Assembly: GCF_029626025.1 (NCBI RefSeq)
Contig: NZ_JARUBF010000001.1
Location: 1,674,001-1,738,000 of the forward strand
DNA from: Solwaraspora sp. WMMD406
Lineage (GTDB): Bacteria > Actinomycetota > Actinomycetes > Mycobacteriales > Micromonosporaceae
Length of the DNA stretch: 64,000 bases
Direction: 5' to 3'
The position numbers and the translations under genes are program-made. Below are positions 27,065 to 34,111 of the stretch, piece after piece; positions within the stretch are counted from its first letter, which is position 1; each line of letters begins with the position of its first letter. Below the pieces are notes generated by a model that saw nothing but the letters and a program-made list of their open reading frames with translations, ran no database searches and was not told the DNA's origin.

Positions 27065-27204
27065 CGGCGCAGGTCGCGGTGGATGGCGTCGGTGGTTTCG
27101 CCGCAGCGTGGGCACCAGCGGGATTTGATCCGGAAGGCGAACAGGCCGAGGAGGAAGCCGGGCATCAGGCCGGCGAAGACGATCGGTAGCAGTCTGGCGA
27201 TCAC
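27061..27204 (-). CDS. 47-residue membrane peptide with CxxC zinc ribbon
   Basis: A short gene from GTG 27204 (AAGGTGAGAAAG upstream) to TGA 27061, overlapping the ATG of the XRE gene by 4 bases. Residues 4-26 form one membrane helix (LLPIVFAGLMPGFLLGLFAF), followed by KSRWCPRCGETTDA, a zinc-ribbon-like Cys-Pro-x-Cys-Gly knuckle, and a basic tail. Tight coupling suggests it works with the regulator, perhaps tethering it or signalling from the membrane. That function is inference. Confidence 0.75.
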   Translation of the reverse strand: MIARLLPIVFAGLMPGFLLGLFAFRIKSRWCPRCGETTDAIHRDLRR

Positions 27205-27335
27205 AGGGCTTTCTCACCTTCTGGCGGGGCCGGCGGCCGGGGCGTTGCCGCGCCCCGACCGCCGGCTGCTCGCCACGTAGCCGCAGCGGCACACGCTGCG
27301 GGATCTGGATCCGTGGTGTGTCGACTACAGATTGC

Positions 27336-27351
27336 AGCATCACTTGATGCT
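27336..27351. promoter_or_regulatory. Palindrome AGCATCA-CT-TGATGCT, probable operator
   Basis: A perfect 7-base inverted repeat with a 2-base centre in the divergent region between the zinc-ribbon/XRE unit and the XRE-DUF5753 gene. Its right arm and flank (ACTTGATGCT) recur at 40389-40398 upstream of the HelD-like gene. Confidence 0.6.
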
Positions 27352-27429
27352 TAGCAAGACCGCGCTCATGATCAATGCTTGCCGGAATGTCCTCAGGGGC
27401 AGACAGATGAGTATTGGTCGTGCAGAATC

Positions 27430-28284
27430 ATGGCCATGCCTCGATTCGCCCCAGCCACTCCACGTTCCCGGCGGCTCGGCCGTGACCTGCGTAAGCTTCG
27501 TGAAGCCAAGGGTCTGACCGGCGAGGAGGTCGCCAAGTCGGTCCGCTGTTCGTCGTCGCGGATCAGCCGGATTGAGTCCGGCGAGATCAAGCCGCGCGCC
27601 GGTGACGTCATGGAGCTGCTCGTCGCCTACGGCGTCCCGCTCGATGCCGAGCCCGGCTCGTCGCTGCTGGCCCAGGCCCGCGACCTGCGCGAGGACGGCT
27701 GGTGGCAACGGGTCGGCGGCAAGTACGCGACGTACATCGCCTACGAGACCGAAGCCGTCGAACTGAAGAACTACGAACCGACGCTGGTGCCCGGTCTACT
27801 CCAGACCGAACGCTACGCTCGCGCGGTCAACATCATCGGCCGGGAGGTCGACCCGGACACGGTCAACCAGCGCGTCGCCACCCGGATGACCCGACAGGAA
27901 GTGCTGCACCGGCAACCGACGCCGCTGCGGCTGCACGCCGTCCTGTCCGAGGCGGCGCTGCGCACCGAGGTCGGCGGCCCGGACGTACTGCGTGACCAAC
28001 TCGCTCACCTCGTCACCCTCAGTGAACTGCCCAATGTCACGATCCAGGTGCTGCGCTTCGAAGCCGGCGCACACCTGGCAGACAGCAGTGGCTTCGCACT
28101 GCTCAGCTTCGAGCGGGACGATCCACCGCTCGGCTACATCGAAACCCTGGCCGGTGAGCTGTTCCTTGAGTCAACCCGAGACCTGGCACGAATCTCGGCG
28201 GCGTACGACAATCTGAGGATGCTGGCGATGTCGCCCGCCGAGTCGGTCAAGCTGATCAAGGAGCTGAGCGAGGATGGAACGTAA
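27430..28284 (+). CDS. XRE regulator with DUF5753 domain
   Basis: A 284-residue actinomycete regulator: N-terminal XRE domain (DLRKLREAKGLTGEEVAKSV, SRISRIESGEIKPRAGDV) and C-terminal DUF5753 (EPTLVPGLLQTERYARAV, RQEVLHRQPTPLRLHAVLSE, VLRFEAGAH). These regulators pair with a small DUF397 protein, here directly downstream and overlapping. Start could be ATG 27430 or 27436; neither has a good ribosome-binding site, so the message may be leaderless. Members of the family affect development and antibiotic production (Whi/BldB-associated pairs). The specific target is not known. Confidence 0.93.
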   Translation: MAMPRFAPATPRSRRLGRDLRKLREAKGLTGEEVAKSVRCSSSRISRIESGEIKPRAGDVMELLVAYGVPLDAEPGSSLLAQARDLREDGWWQRVGGKYATYIAYETEAVELKNYEPTLVPGLLQTERYARAVNIIGREVDPDTVNQRVATRMTRQEVLHRQPTPLRLHAVLSEAALRTEVGGPDVLRDQLAHLVTLSELPNVTIQVLRFEAGAHLADSSGFALLSFERDDPPLGYIETLAGELFLESTRDLARISAAYDNLRMLAMSPAESVKLIKELSEDGT

Positions 28285-28462
28285 CGCCTGGCGCACGTCG
28301 AGCCGGTCCGGCAGCAACGGCCAGTGCGTCGAGGTCCGCGACCGGGGCACCCAGATCGACGTACGTGACTCCAAGGCCCCCGCCGCCGGGATGCTGACCT
28401 TCGACCCCGCCGCCTGGACCACCTTCACCACCACCCTCAAGTCCGACGGCACCCACAGGTAG
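28274..28462 (+). CDS. DUF397 domain protein
   Basis: A 62-residue DUF397 protein. Family landmarks WRTSSRSGSNGQCVEV, the VRDSKAP turn and the aromatic AAWTTFTTTLK end are all present. ATG 28274 lies inside the end of the XRE-DUF5753 gene (11-base overlap), giving translational coupling. DUF397 proteins act as the small partner, antitoxin-like in some reports, of the upstream regulator. Confidence 0.95.
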   Translation: MERNAWRTSSRSGSNGQCVEVRDRGTQIDVRDSKAPAAGMLTFDPAAWTTFTTTLKSDGTHR

Positions 28463-28767
28463 TCCCTGGTTCCCCTGCTCGTGGCGGCTCTCCACAGACG
28501 AGCCGCCACGAGCACATCGGCTGCTTCACGACTGATTGTTGTTGCCGAGCCGGGATGCGGCACGCGCCGAATAATGTGCCTGACGCTGCTCGTTTCCGCG
28601 CTGACGTCGCCGGCACAGGAGTGGATCATCGCCCATCAGCCGTCGGACGTCGCCTCCGCTACCGGCTGGCCGCTGTCCTGGCGAGGTCGTCGACCACTTG
28701 GACGCCCGCGAGACCGAATTCCCAGGGGCGCGCGTCCGATATGACCGTCGAGCGGAGCCGCCGTTCG
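28463..28767. other. Intergenic region with decayed coding sequence
   Basis: No intact gene. Coding-like segments in two frames (RLRYRLAAVLA near 28650, then VVDHLDARETEFPGARVRYD to about 28745) suggest a frameshifted remnant of an unrecognised gene. It lies between the DUF397 gene and the converging immunity gene. Confidence 0.35.
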
Positions 28768-29184
28768 TCAGTCCGCGGGACGACTCCGCGCTTGTACGAG
28801 GATCGCGGTGCCATTAGATACGGATCGTTGCAACGCTTCGTAGTCCTCTACAGGAAGCGCTCTACCCCCGCTCGCCCGATGCGCGGCCTCGAAGGCGACC
28901 CAAGCCTCGTAAACGACCCTTAATGCCTCGGAGGCCAAACGACCGATAGTGAACTGCTCCCGGAAGGTCAACCGAGGTTCTGCCTCACCCATCCAAATCT
29001 CAAGCCGAGCCTTAGCTGCTATGAAATCTGCGACAGCCGCGACCAGCTCGTTGCTCCCAATGTTGCTGCCGATGATGAGCAAACCCAAGTTGAAATGCTT
29101 CGAGGCGGTCGGCGTGCCCAATATTTCGGGTGCTTGCCAGCTCGGCGACATCTCCTTCAGCCAATCCCATCCATCCGAGGACAC
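28768..29184 (-). CDS. Putative immunity protein for the RHS toxin
   Basis: A 138-residue cytosolic, mostly helical protein with no known family. It starts at GTG 29184, one base after the stop of the large RHS toxin gene (TGACGTG), so the two are tightly coupled. Position directly after a polymorphic toxin, small size and lower GC than the surroundings are the standard marks of a cognate immunity gene. Sequence is acidic with aromatic patches (SSDGWDWLKEM, VYEAWVAFEAAHRA). Function is by context only. Confidence 0.65.
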   Translation of the reverse strand: MSSDGWDWLKEMSPSWQAPEILGTPTASKHFNLGLLIIGSNIGSNELVAAVADFIAAKARLEIWMGEAEPRLTFREQFTIGRLASEALRVVYEAWVAFEAAHRASGGRALPVEDYEALQRSVSNGTAILVQARSRPAD

Positions 29185-29185
29185 G

Positions 29186-32086
29186 TCAGAGCCTCCGTCG
29201 AGGATAGGAGGATTCGATTAGCCAGCTAGCTATCTGGGAGGACTCCGAAACGGGCATCTTATAGCCTCCAATCTCGAGAATCTTTGCGCAGTAGGTAACA
29301 CAGTTGTTCGTTGCGCTATCGTGCGGTCCGAAATTGTAACCGTCGAAGGCTTCTTGTGCGGCCTGCGCCCTCTTGGCATTGGGCAGAGGAATCCTGATCA
29401 CTGTGGTGTCGGGTGAGTGTGTATCGGTTCGGAAACCCGCGATAGACGGCATGCCCGGACTGGACCCGGCTTCGGTGTGCTTTGTTTTGCCATTGTGGGT
29501 CACCGCGATGGAAGCGTGGCCCTGAGCGTCGTCGAGGAACACCTCGGCGTACCCCTCGTCGCCGCAGTTGTGTGTGAGCACCGGTTGGTTGCCGGCGAGT
29601 ACATGGTACGTGTGGACGCGGCTGATGGTGAGGTTGTGGACGGTTGCTCGGGGCGCGGTCTGGTGTTGGATTGCGGTGATTTTTACCCATGTGCCGGAGC
29701 TGGTCTGGAGCCATTGGCCGGGTTGGAGGTCGGCGGCGTTGATCCACTCGTCCAGCGCCGGGACCCAGAAGGGGTGGCCGTCGGTGGCGGTGACCTGGGC
29801 GGTCTCGTCGCCGTGGTGGCCGTCGGTGTCGATGGTGATGGTGACGAGGTGTTTGACGCCGTCGCCGGTGATGGTGGCGGTGACGGTTTCGGTGGTGGTC
29901 GTGCCGGTGTCGGGGTCGGTGGCGGTGACCTCGTCGCCGGGCTTGACGTCTTCGATGGGCTGGGTGGTGCCGTCGGCCATGAGGATGTGGGTGCCGGGGG
30001 TGAAGCTGTTGTTGAGGCAGCTGTCGTCGGCTTTGCCCGTGTTGCCGCCTCCGCTGGTGCCGGCGTTGGAGCGGGTGGAGGCTCCGGTCGTGCCGCCGGG
30101 TTTGGAGCTGGCTTTGCCGCCGCTCCCGCCGCCGCCTCCGCGTCCGCTGGTGGTGGTGGAGGCTTTGGGGTTGGTTTTGGCTTGGGCTTGTTTTTGTACG
30201 GGGTTGCCGGTCTTTTTGGATGCGGTGACGGCTTTGTTGCTGGTGGTGTTGACCTTGTCGGCGGCTTTCTTTTTGGCGGCTTGGGCGGCGCGTTTGGCGC
30301 GTTCGATCGCGGCTTTTTTGGCGTTCAGCGCGGCGGTTTCGGCGGCGCGGGCGGCGCGGAGGACGGCTTGGGCGGCGCGTTTGGCGGTCTGCCAGGCTTG
30401 GATGGCGTTGATGGTGCGGTTGACGGCTTTGATGACGCGGGGGATGGCTTTGAGTGCTTTGGTCCAGGGGATGAACTCGGTGATGAGGTCGACGCAGGAC
30501 CACATGTTGCCGCCGAAGCAGCCCAACGCGGCGTTGAGGCCGATGAACTCTTTGAGCACGTCCCAGGCGACGGAGAGGATGATGGAGGACAGGGATCGGC
30601 CCATGGTGGCCTGGGCTTGGGAGACCTGGGCGGCGGAGAGTCCGGCTCCGGCGAGCGCGGCGGCTTTCTCGCTGGCGGTGAGGGTGATGGACAGGCCGGT
30701 GGGGTCGGAGTGGGTGACGGGGTTGTTGTGGGCGTAGGCGTAGCCGTTGGCTTGGAGTGGGTCGGCGAGGTCGAGGACCGGGTCGGCGGACAGGAACCGG
30801 CCCACGGCCGGGTCGTAGAGGCGGGCACCCAGCGGTATGTAGCCGGAGGGGTCGTCGCGGGTGGCGCCGAGGAACCCGGTGGACGTCTTCAGGTTCGCCG
30901 CGAGCGTGCCGGTGGCGCGGGGGTTGCCGTACGGGTCTTGTTTGACGATCCGTACGGGCATCGTGGCGTGGGTGGTGCCGATCTCGGCGTACGGGCTGCC
31001 CTGGTGGTCGGATGCGATGGCGGCGATTTGCGCGGACTCGCCGCCGTAGGCGTAGCGGAGCATGCTGCCGCCGGGGGCGGGGTAGGTGCGTTGGCTGTTG
31101 ATGTTGGCCCCGCCGGGCGCGACGGTGACGACGGTTTCGCCGAGGTGCAGGGTGGCTTGTCGGTCCTGCGTGGTGAGCAGCCGGGAGCCGTCCGGGCCGT
31201 AGATGTGCCGGGTTTCGTCCTGCGCCGACCACAGCTGGCCGGTGGCGGCGGGGTCGCAGGTGGCGAGCACGATCGGGGTCGCGTTTCCGGTCGTCCCGCC
31301 CTGGACTGCCAGGCACAGGTCGGACGCGGTGTGGCGTAGCTGACCGGCGGCGGTGCGGGTCAGCCGCTGGCCGGTGGTGCCGTCACACGCCTGCAGCTGT
31401 ACGGCCGCTCCGGCGGTGCCGCCGGCCGGTTGGACGCACCAGTCGTCGTAGACCCGCAGGGTGCCCGAGTCCGGGTCCGGCTGGCCGGGTGCGACGGCGA
31501 ACGTCCACTTCTGCGCGGTGGTGCCGTTGCAGTCGTACAGCTGGATCGGCTGCCCGGCGGCCGCCCGGCCGGCGGCGAGGTCCAGACACCTGTCGGCGGG
31601 TCCGAGGTACGCGGTCCTACCGCCCGCGCCCTGTCCGGTGATCCGCTCGACCTGGCCGTCGTAGGTCCAGGTCAGGGTCTGGGTGTCACCGGTCTGCAGC
31701 GACTGCACCGACTTCGTCTCACCGGTGAGCTCGTACAGCCGTGTCGCTTCGGCGGTCACCTGCGCCCCGGCCGGGGTCACATACGTCTTGTGGACCGACG
31801 TCAACGTGCGCGGCTGGGAGCCGTCGAGGCGGCCGTACCCGTAGGTGGTGGTCGCGTCCTTGTCGGTGTCCCCGCCCAGGTCCCTGTCGACCAACTCGGT
31901 CCGGTTGCCCAGCAGGTCGTAGTCGTAGCTGTGCCAGTAGCCGGCACCGTCCGGTCCGGCCGCCACCGTCGCGGCCGCCGGCGCGGCGGCGCACGAGGTC
32001 TGATCCGCCGCTGTCCACGCCTCGGCCAGCTGCCCCACCGCGTCGTACGAGCCGTACCAGTCCCGCCCCGACACCGTCGCCGGCAA
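29186..32086 (-). CDS. RHS polymorphic toxin: lectin insert, Hint domain and papain-like tip, N-terminally truncated
   Basis: About 966 residues from the TTG at 32086; full-length relatives are usually much longer, so the signal peptide and most RHS repeats are missing. In order: RHS/YD repeats with an embedded ricin-type lectin domain (about 160-290; CLDLAAGRAAAGQPIQLYDC, QKWTF); the RHS core (about 415-475; GARLYDPAVGRFLSADPVLD, NPVTHSDPTG); a Lys/Ala-rich stretch; a Hint autoprocessing domain (about 690-840; TPGTHILMADGTTQPIEDVK, VHTYHVLAGNQPVLTHNC). A 120-residue tip follows with GHASIAVTHNGKTKH and NNCVTYCAKIL. The His then Asn-Cys order fits a permuted NlpC/P60 (LRAT-like) papain fold. 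The coupled immunity gene follows. Confidence 0.85.
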   Translation of the reverse strand: MPATVSGRDWYGSYDAVGQLAEAWTAADQTSCAAAPAAATVAAGPDGAGYWHSYDYDLLGNRTELVDRDLGGDTDKDATTTYGYGRLDGSQPRTLTSVHKTYVTPAGAQVTAEATRLYELTGETKSVQSLQTGDTQTLTWTYDGQVERITGQGAGGRTAYLGPADRCLDLAAGRAAAGQPIQLYDCNGTTAQKWTFAVAPGQPDPDSGTLRVYDDWCVQPAGGTAGAAVQLQACDGTTGQRLTRTAAGQLRHTASDLCLAVQGGTTGNATPIVLATCDPAATGQLWSAQDETRHIYGPDGSRLLTTQDRQATLHLGETVVTVAPGGANINSQRTYPAPGGSMLRYAYGGESAQIAAIASDHQGSPYAEIGTTHATMPVRIVKQDPYGNPRATGTLAANLKTSTGFLGATRDDPSGYIPLGARLYDPAVGRFLSADPVLDLADPLQANGYAYAHNNPVTHSDPTGLSITLTASEKAAALAGAGLSAAQVSQAQATMGRSLSSIILSVAWDVLKEFIGLNAALGCFGGNMWSCVDLITEFIPWTKALKAIPRVIKAVNRTINAIQAWQTAKRAAQAVLRAARAAETAALNAKKAAIERAKRAAQAAKKKAADKVNTTSNKAVTASKKTGNPVQKQAQAKTNPKASTTTSGRGGGGGSGGKASSKPGGTTGASTRSNAGTSGGGNTGKADDSCLNNSFTPGTHILMADGTTQPIEDVKPGDEVTATDPDTGTTTTETVTATITGDGVKHLVTITIDTDGHHGDETAQVTATDGHPFWVPALDEWINAADLQPGQWLQTSSGTWVKITAIQHQTAPRATVHNLTISRVHTYHVLAGNQPVLTHNCGDEGYAEVFLDDAQGHASIAVTHNGKTKHTEAGSSPGMPSIAGFRTDTHSPDTTVIRIPLPNAKRAQAAQEAFDGYNFGPHDSATNNCVTYCAKILEIGGYKMPVSESSQIASWLIESSYPRRRL

Positions 32087-32117
32087 CCCGTCGGCTACCC
32101 GTCGGCTACCCGTCGGC
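32086..32117. repeat. Three tandem 11-bp units at RHS gene truncation point
   Basis: ACCCGTCGGCT is repeated at 32086 and 32097, with a 10-base third copy at 32108. Eleven is not a multiple of three, so the array scrambles any upstream frame. It marks the boundary between the truncated RHS gene and the divergent RelE/XRE module and may be a recombination or slippage scar. Confidence 0.85.
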
Positions 32118-32136
32118 AGAAGCCATCTGTTGTTGG

Positions 32137-32154
32137 TATACCTTTCGCTATACT
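32137..32154 (+). promoter_or_regulatory. Promoter/operator of RelE-XRE module
   Basis: Two TATAC units, GTATACC and CTATACT, lie about 12 bases apart. The second (TATACT, 32149-32154) is a good -10 element placed 7 bases before the GTG at 32161, implying a leaderless message. The paired units are a likely autoregulatory operator for the antitoxin. Confidence 0.55.
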
Positions 32155-32160
32155 CGGCGG

Positions 32161-32523
32161 GTGGCAGCTGGCGAGTGGGACATCTACGTCGTCGACGAGG
32201 TACGTGAATGGATCGACATGCTCGATCCGGCGGCCTACGCGCGAGTCGTCCACGCGATCGATCTACTCGCCGCGGCCGGACCCGGGCTGGGCAGGCCGCT
32301 GGTGGACACGATCCAGGGCTCGTCGATAGCGAACCTGAAGGAGCTACGTCCGGGAACCGTACGGATCTTGTTTGCCTTCGACCCTTGGCGTTCCAGCATC
32401 CTGCTCGTCGCTGGAGACAAGTCCGGCCGGTGGAAGGAGTGGTACACCGAAGCCATCCCGCTGGCCGAACACCGCTACGAGATCTACGTGAAGGAACGCG
32501 CCGATCAGGAGGGGAGATCGTGA
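32161..32523 (+). CDS. RelE/HigB-family toxin (Gp49-like)
   Basis: A 120-residue type II toxin of the phage Gp49/HigB group, ribosome-dependent mRNA interferases. Family features: GEWDIYVVDEVREWIDML start, LGRPLVDTIQGSSIANLKEL, then VRILFAFDPWRSSILLVAGDK and WYTEAIPLAEHRY. GTG 32161 follows a TATACT box by 7 bases. Its TGA overlaps the ATG of the antitoxin (TGATG), the toxin-first order normal for HigBA. The module stands at the broken 5' end of the RHS gene. Confidence 0.9.
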   Translation: MAAGEWDIYVVDEVREWIDMLDPAAYARVVHAIDLLAAAGPGLGRPLVDTIQGSSIANLKELRPGTVRILFAFDPWRSSILLVAGDKSGRWKEWYTEAIPLAEHRYEIYVKERADQEGRS

Positions 32524-32837
32524 TGGGCTACACGCGTTGGAGTGACGTCCGGAGTGCCTATGTCGAGCGGGCCGGTGGCGAGGAGGCGGTCGAGGCCGGC
32601 AAACGGGAGCTGCTGGCCGTCGTCGTCGGGCACCGTCTCGCCGAGGTACGCAAGGCCCGGGGCCTGACTCAGCAGCAGGTCGCCGATCGGATGGGCGTCA
32701 CCAAGGGCCGGGTTTCCCAGATCGAGCAGGGCAGGATCTCCGGGCAGGATGTGGTAGCACGCTACGCCGCCGCGCTCGGTGGCCGACTGCACCAGGCCAT
32801 CTACTTCGATGACGGTGACATAGCCGCTATTGCCTGA
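32523..32837 (+). CDS. XRE-family antitoxin (HigA-like)
   Basis: A 104-residue antitoxin with a central helix-turn-helix (KARGLTQQQVADRMGV, KGRVSQIEQGRISG) and a C-terminal strand for toxin binding (GRLHQAIYFDDGDIAAI). It shares one base with the toxin stop, so translation is coupled. It likely represses the upstream TATAC promoter with the toxin. About 171 bases of this gene are duplicated at 25309-25479. Confidence 0.9.
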   Translation: MGYTRWSDVRSAYVERAGGEEAVEAGKRELLAVVVGHRLAEVRKARGLTQQQVADRMGVTKGRVSQIEQGRISGQDVVARYAAALGGRLHQAIYFDDGDIAAIA

Positions 32838-32904
32838 CCTGCGCCCTGTCACCGGTCAGGGGTGAGGCCGATGGTGGTGGCGAGGTCCGCCAGTATTGAC
32901 AGGT

Positions 32905-33138
32905 TCAAACTTGCCTCATGGCCTCGCGCAGGTCGTCTAACGAGCGGGTGCCGCGAAGCCATCCAGCTATCTCGTGAGCCTGGACAATTGTCAAATTGTA
33001 CGCCTCCTTGAATTCAACCGCTACTTCAAATTCTCGGCCGACCTCATAAAGTTGGTCGTCTCGGATGCGAGTGGCGGCCTCAATAGGGTCGACTCTAGAT
33101 GTGTAAAGTGTTTTGCGTGAATCTATCATGGACATCAT
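32905..33138 (-). CDS. Small putative immunity protein
   Basis: A 77-residue acidic protein from ATG 33138, starting 9 bases after the stop of a toxin-tip fragment. GC is low, and the sequence (VGREFEVAVEFKEAYNLT, AHEIAGWLRGTRSLDDLREA) matches no family I know. Small size and placement directly after a toxin C-terminus suggest a cognate immunity gene kept after its toxin was truncated. Confidence 0.55.
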   Translation of the reverse strand: MMSMIDSRKTLYTSRVDPIEAATRIRDDQLYEVGREFEVAVEFKEAYNLTIVQAHEIAGWLRGTRSLDDLREAMRQV

Positions 33139-33147
33139 TTACTCTAA

Positions 33148-33420
33148 TTATCTCGTAAAGAGTGCTGAGACTCGGGTGTACCCTGCCGCTCCGCCGTCGG
33201 CCGTAATAATAGATATTCTGTTGAAGCCGTATCGAGCTGCCTGGCGGCCTGTCCAGGTTTCAGCTGCAGCGGCCAAGGCATCCTGTCCCCTGCGGGCCGC
33301 GCTGTTGAATCCGGCCAAGTTATCCCCGTAAACCCAGTAGCCCTGAATTGAGCGGACCCGGGTGCCGAAATGGGCCATGACACCGTCAAACATTTGCTTT
33401 CCGGATAGTTCTGGACGTTG
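33148..33420 (-). pseudogene. Displaced polymorphic-toxin C-terminal domain
   Basis: About 85 residues of a toxin tip remain: PELSGKQMFDGVMAHFG, SIQGYWVYGDNLAGFNSA, then ETWTGRQAARYGF and the end YTRVSALFTR. No start codon, signal or delivery domain is attached. Upstream of about 33420 the sequence turns into an FG-GAP protein fragment on the other strand, so this is a silent orphan cassette with the immunity gene at 32905-33138. Activity of this tip is not known to me. Confidence 0.65.
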
Positions 33421-33423
33421 AGC

Positions 33424-33858
33424 GGGTACACCGGGGCGAGTTTCCAGCAGGCGACCCTGATGGACGCGAACGCCTGGAGCCGGCAGGAGATCGTCAACCT
33501 CGCCGACATCGACTTGGATGGCACGCCGGACCTGCTCTGGCGGCACCTGGACAACGGCGGCGTGTACGTGCGCCATGGGCTGCCCGGCCCGGCGGCCGGT
33601 AGCGTCGAGCTGGCCTCGCTCGCCACGGCGGCCGGCTCCCGCGACGGTGACGTCCAGTACGGCACCGGCTGGTCGCACCGTTCTGTCATCGCGGTCGTCG
33701 GCGTCCCGGACGTCAACGGCGACGGGGTGCCCGACATCTGGGCCAGACACAGCCCGGACGGGCGGCTGCGGGTGTATCACCCATCTACGACTGCCGTCGG
33801 AACCGCCGTACACGTCCTCGACTCGACAGGCTTCATGGGATCGAAATCCCTCGGCTGA
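33424..33858 (+). pseudogene. FG-GAP/VCBS repeat protein fragment
   Basis: About 140 residues with two FG-GAP-type repeats: NLADIDLDGTPDLLWRHLD and VGVPDVNGDGVPDIWARH, each with the calcium-loop DxDxDGxxD pattern. A natural-looking C-terminal end (GFMGSKSLG) follows. There is no signal peptide, ribosome-binding site or ATG; a TTG at 33418 opens the frame. It is the tail of a secreted or RHS-type protein cut off by rearrangement. Confidence 0.6.
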
Positions 33859-34111
33859 CAAGCGCCTTCGGCTGAACAGGTCGGCGGACCCGAGCACACC
33901 TCGGCAGCCACCGCTGTGCGGACTCCGACTCCCGCCCGGCGGTCGATTCGGCAACCGCGTCGCGGGCGGCGTTACACCGTTGGCTCACTGTCGTAGTGTG
34001 ACGTAAACAACCATTGGCAGTAGTCGATCATGCGGCGCGTGATTTCCTGGCAGGTCACCGTCGAGTGGCAGGCGATGGTCGATGGCCCATGGTCGGCTGA
34101 GGGGTGTGTCC
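33859..34111. other. Intergenic region upstream of solute-binding gene
   Basis: About 250 bases without a supported gene. It marks the return from mosaic DNA to ordinary high-GC chromosome and should hold the promoter of the solute-binding protein gene. Confidence 0.35.

Noticed and set aside
29417-31339. Very long plus-strand frame opposite the RHS gene
   Set aside because: Gly/Val-rich antisense shadow caused by the codon bias of the RHS gene; no start signal or domain.
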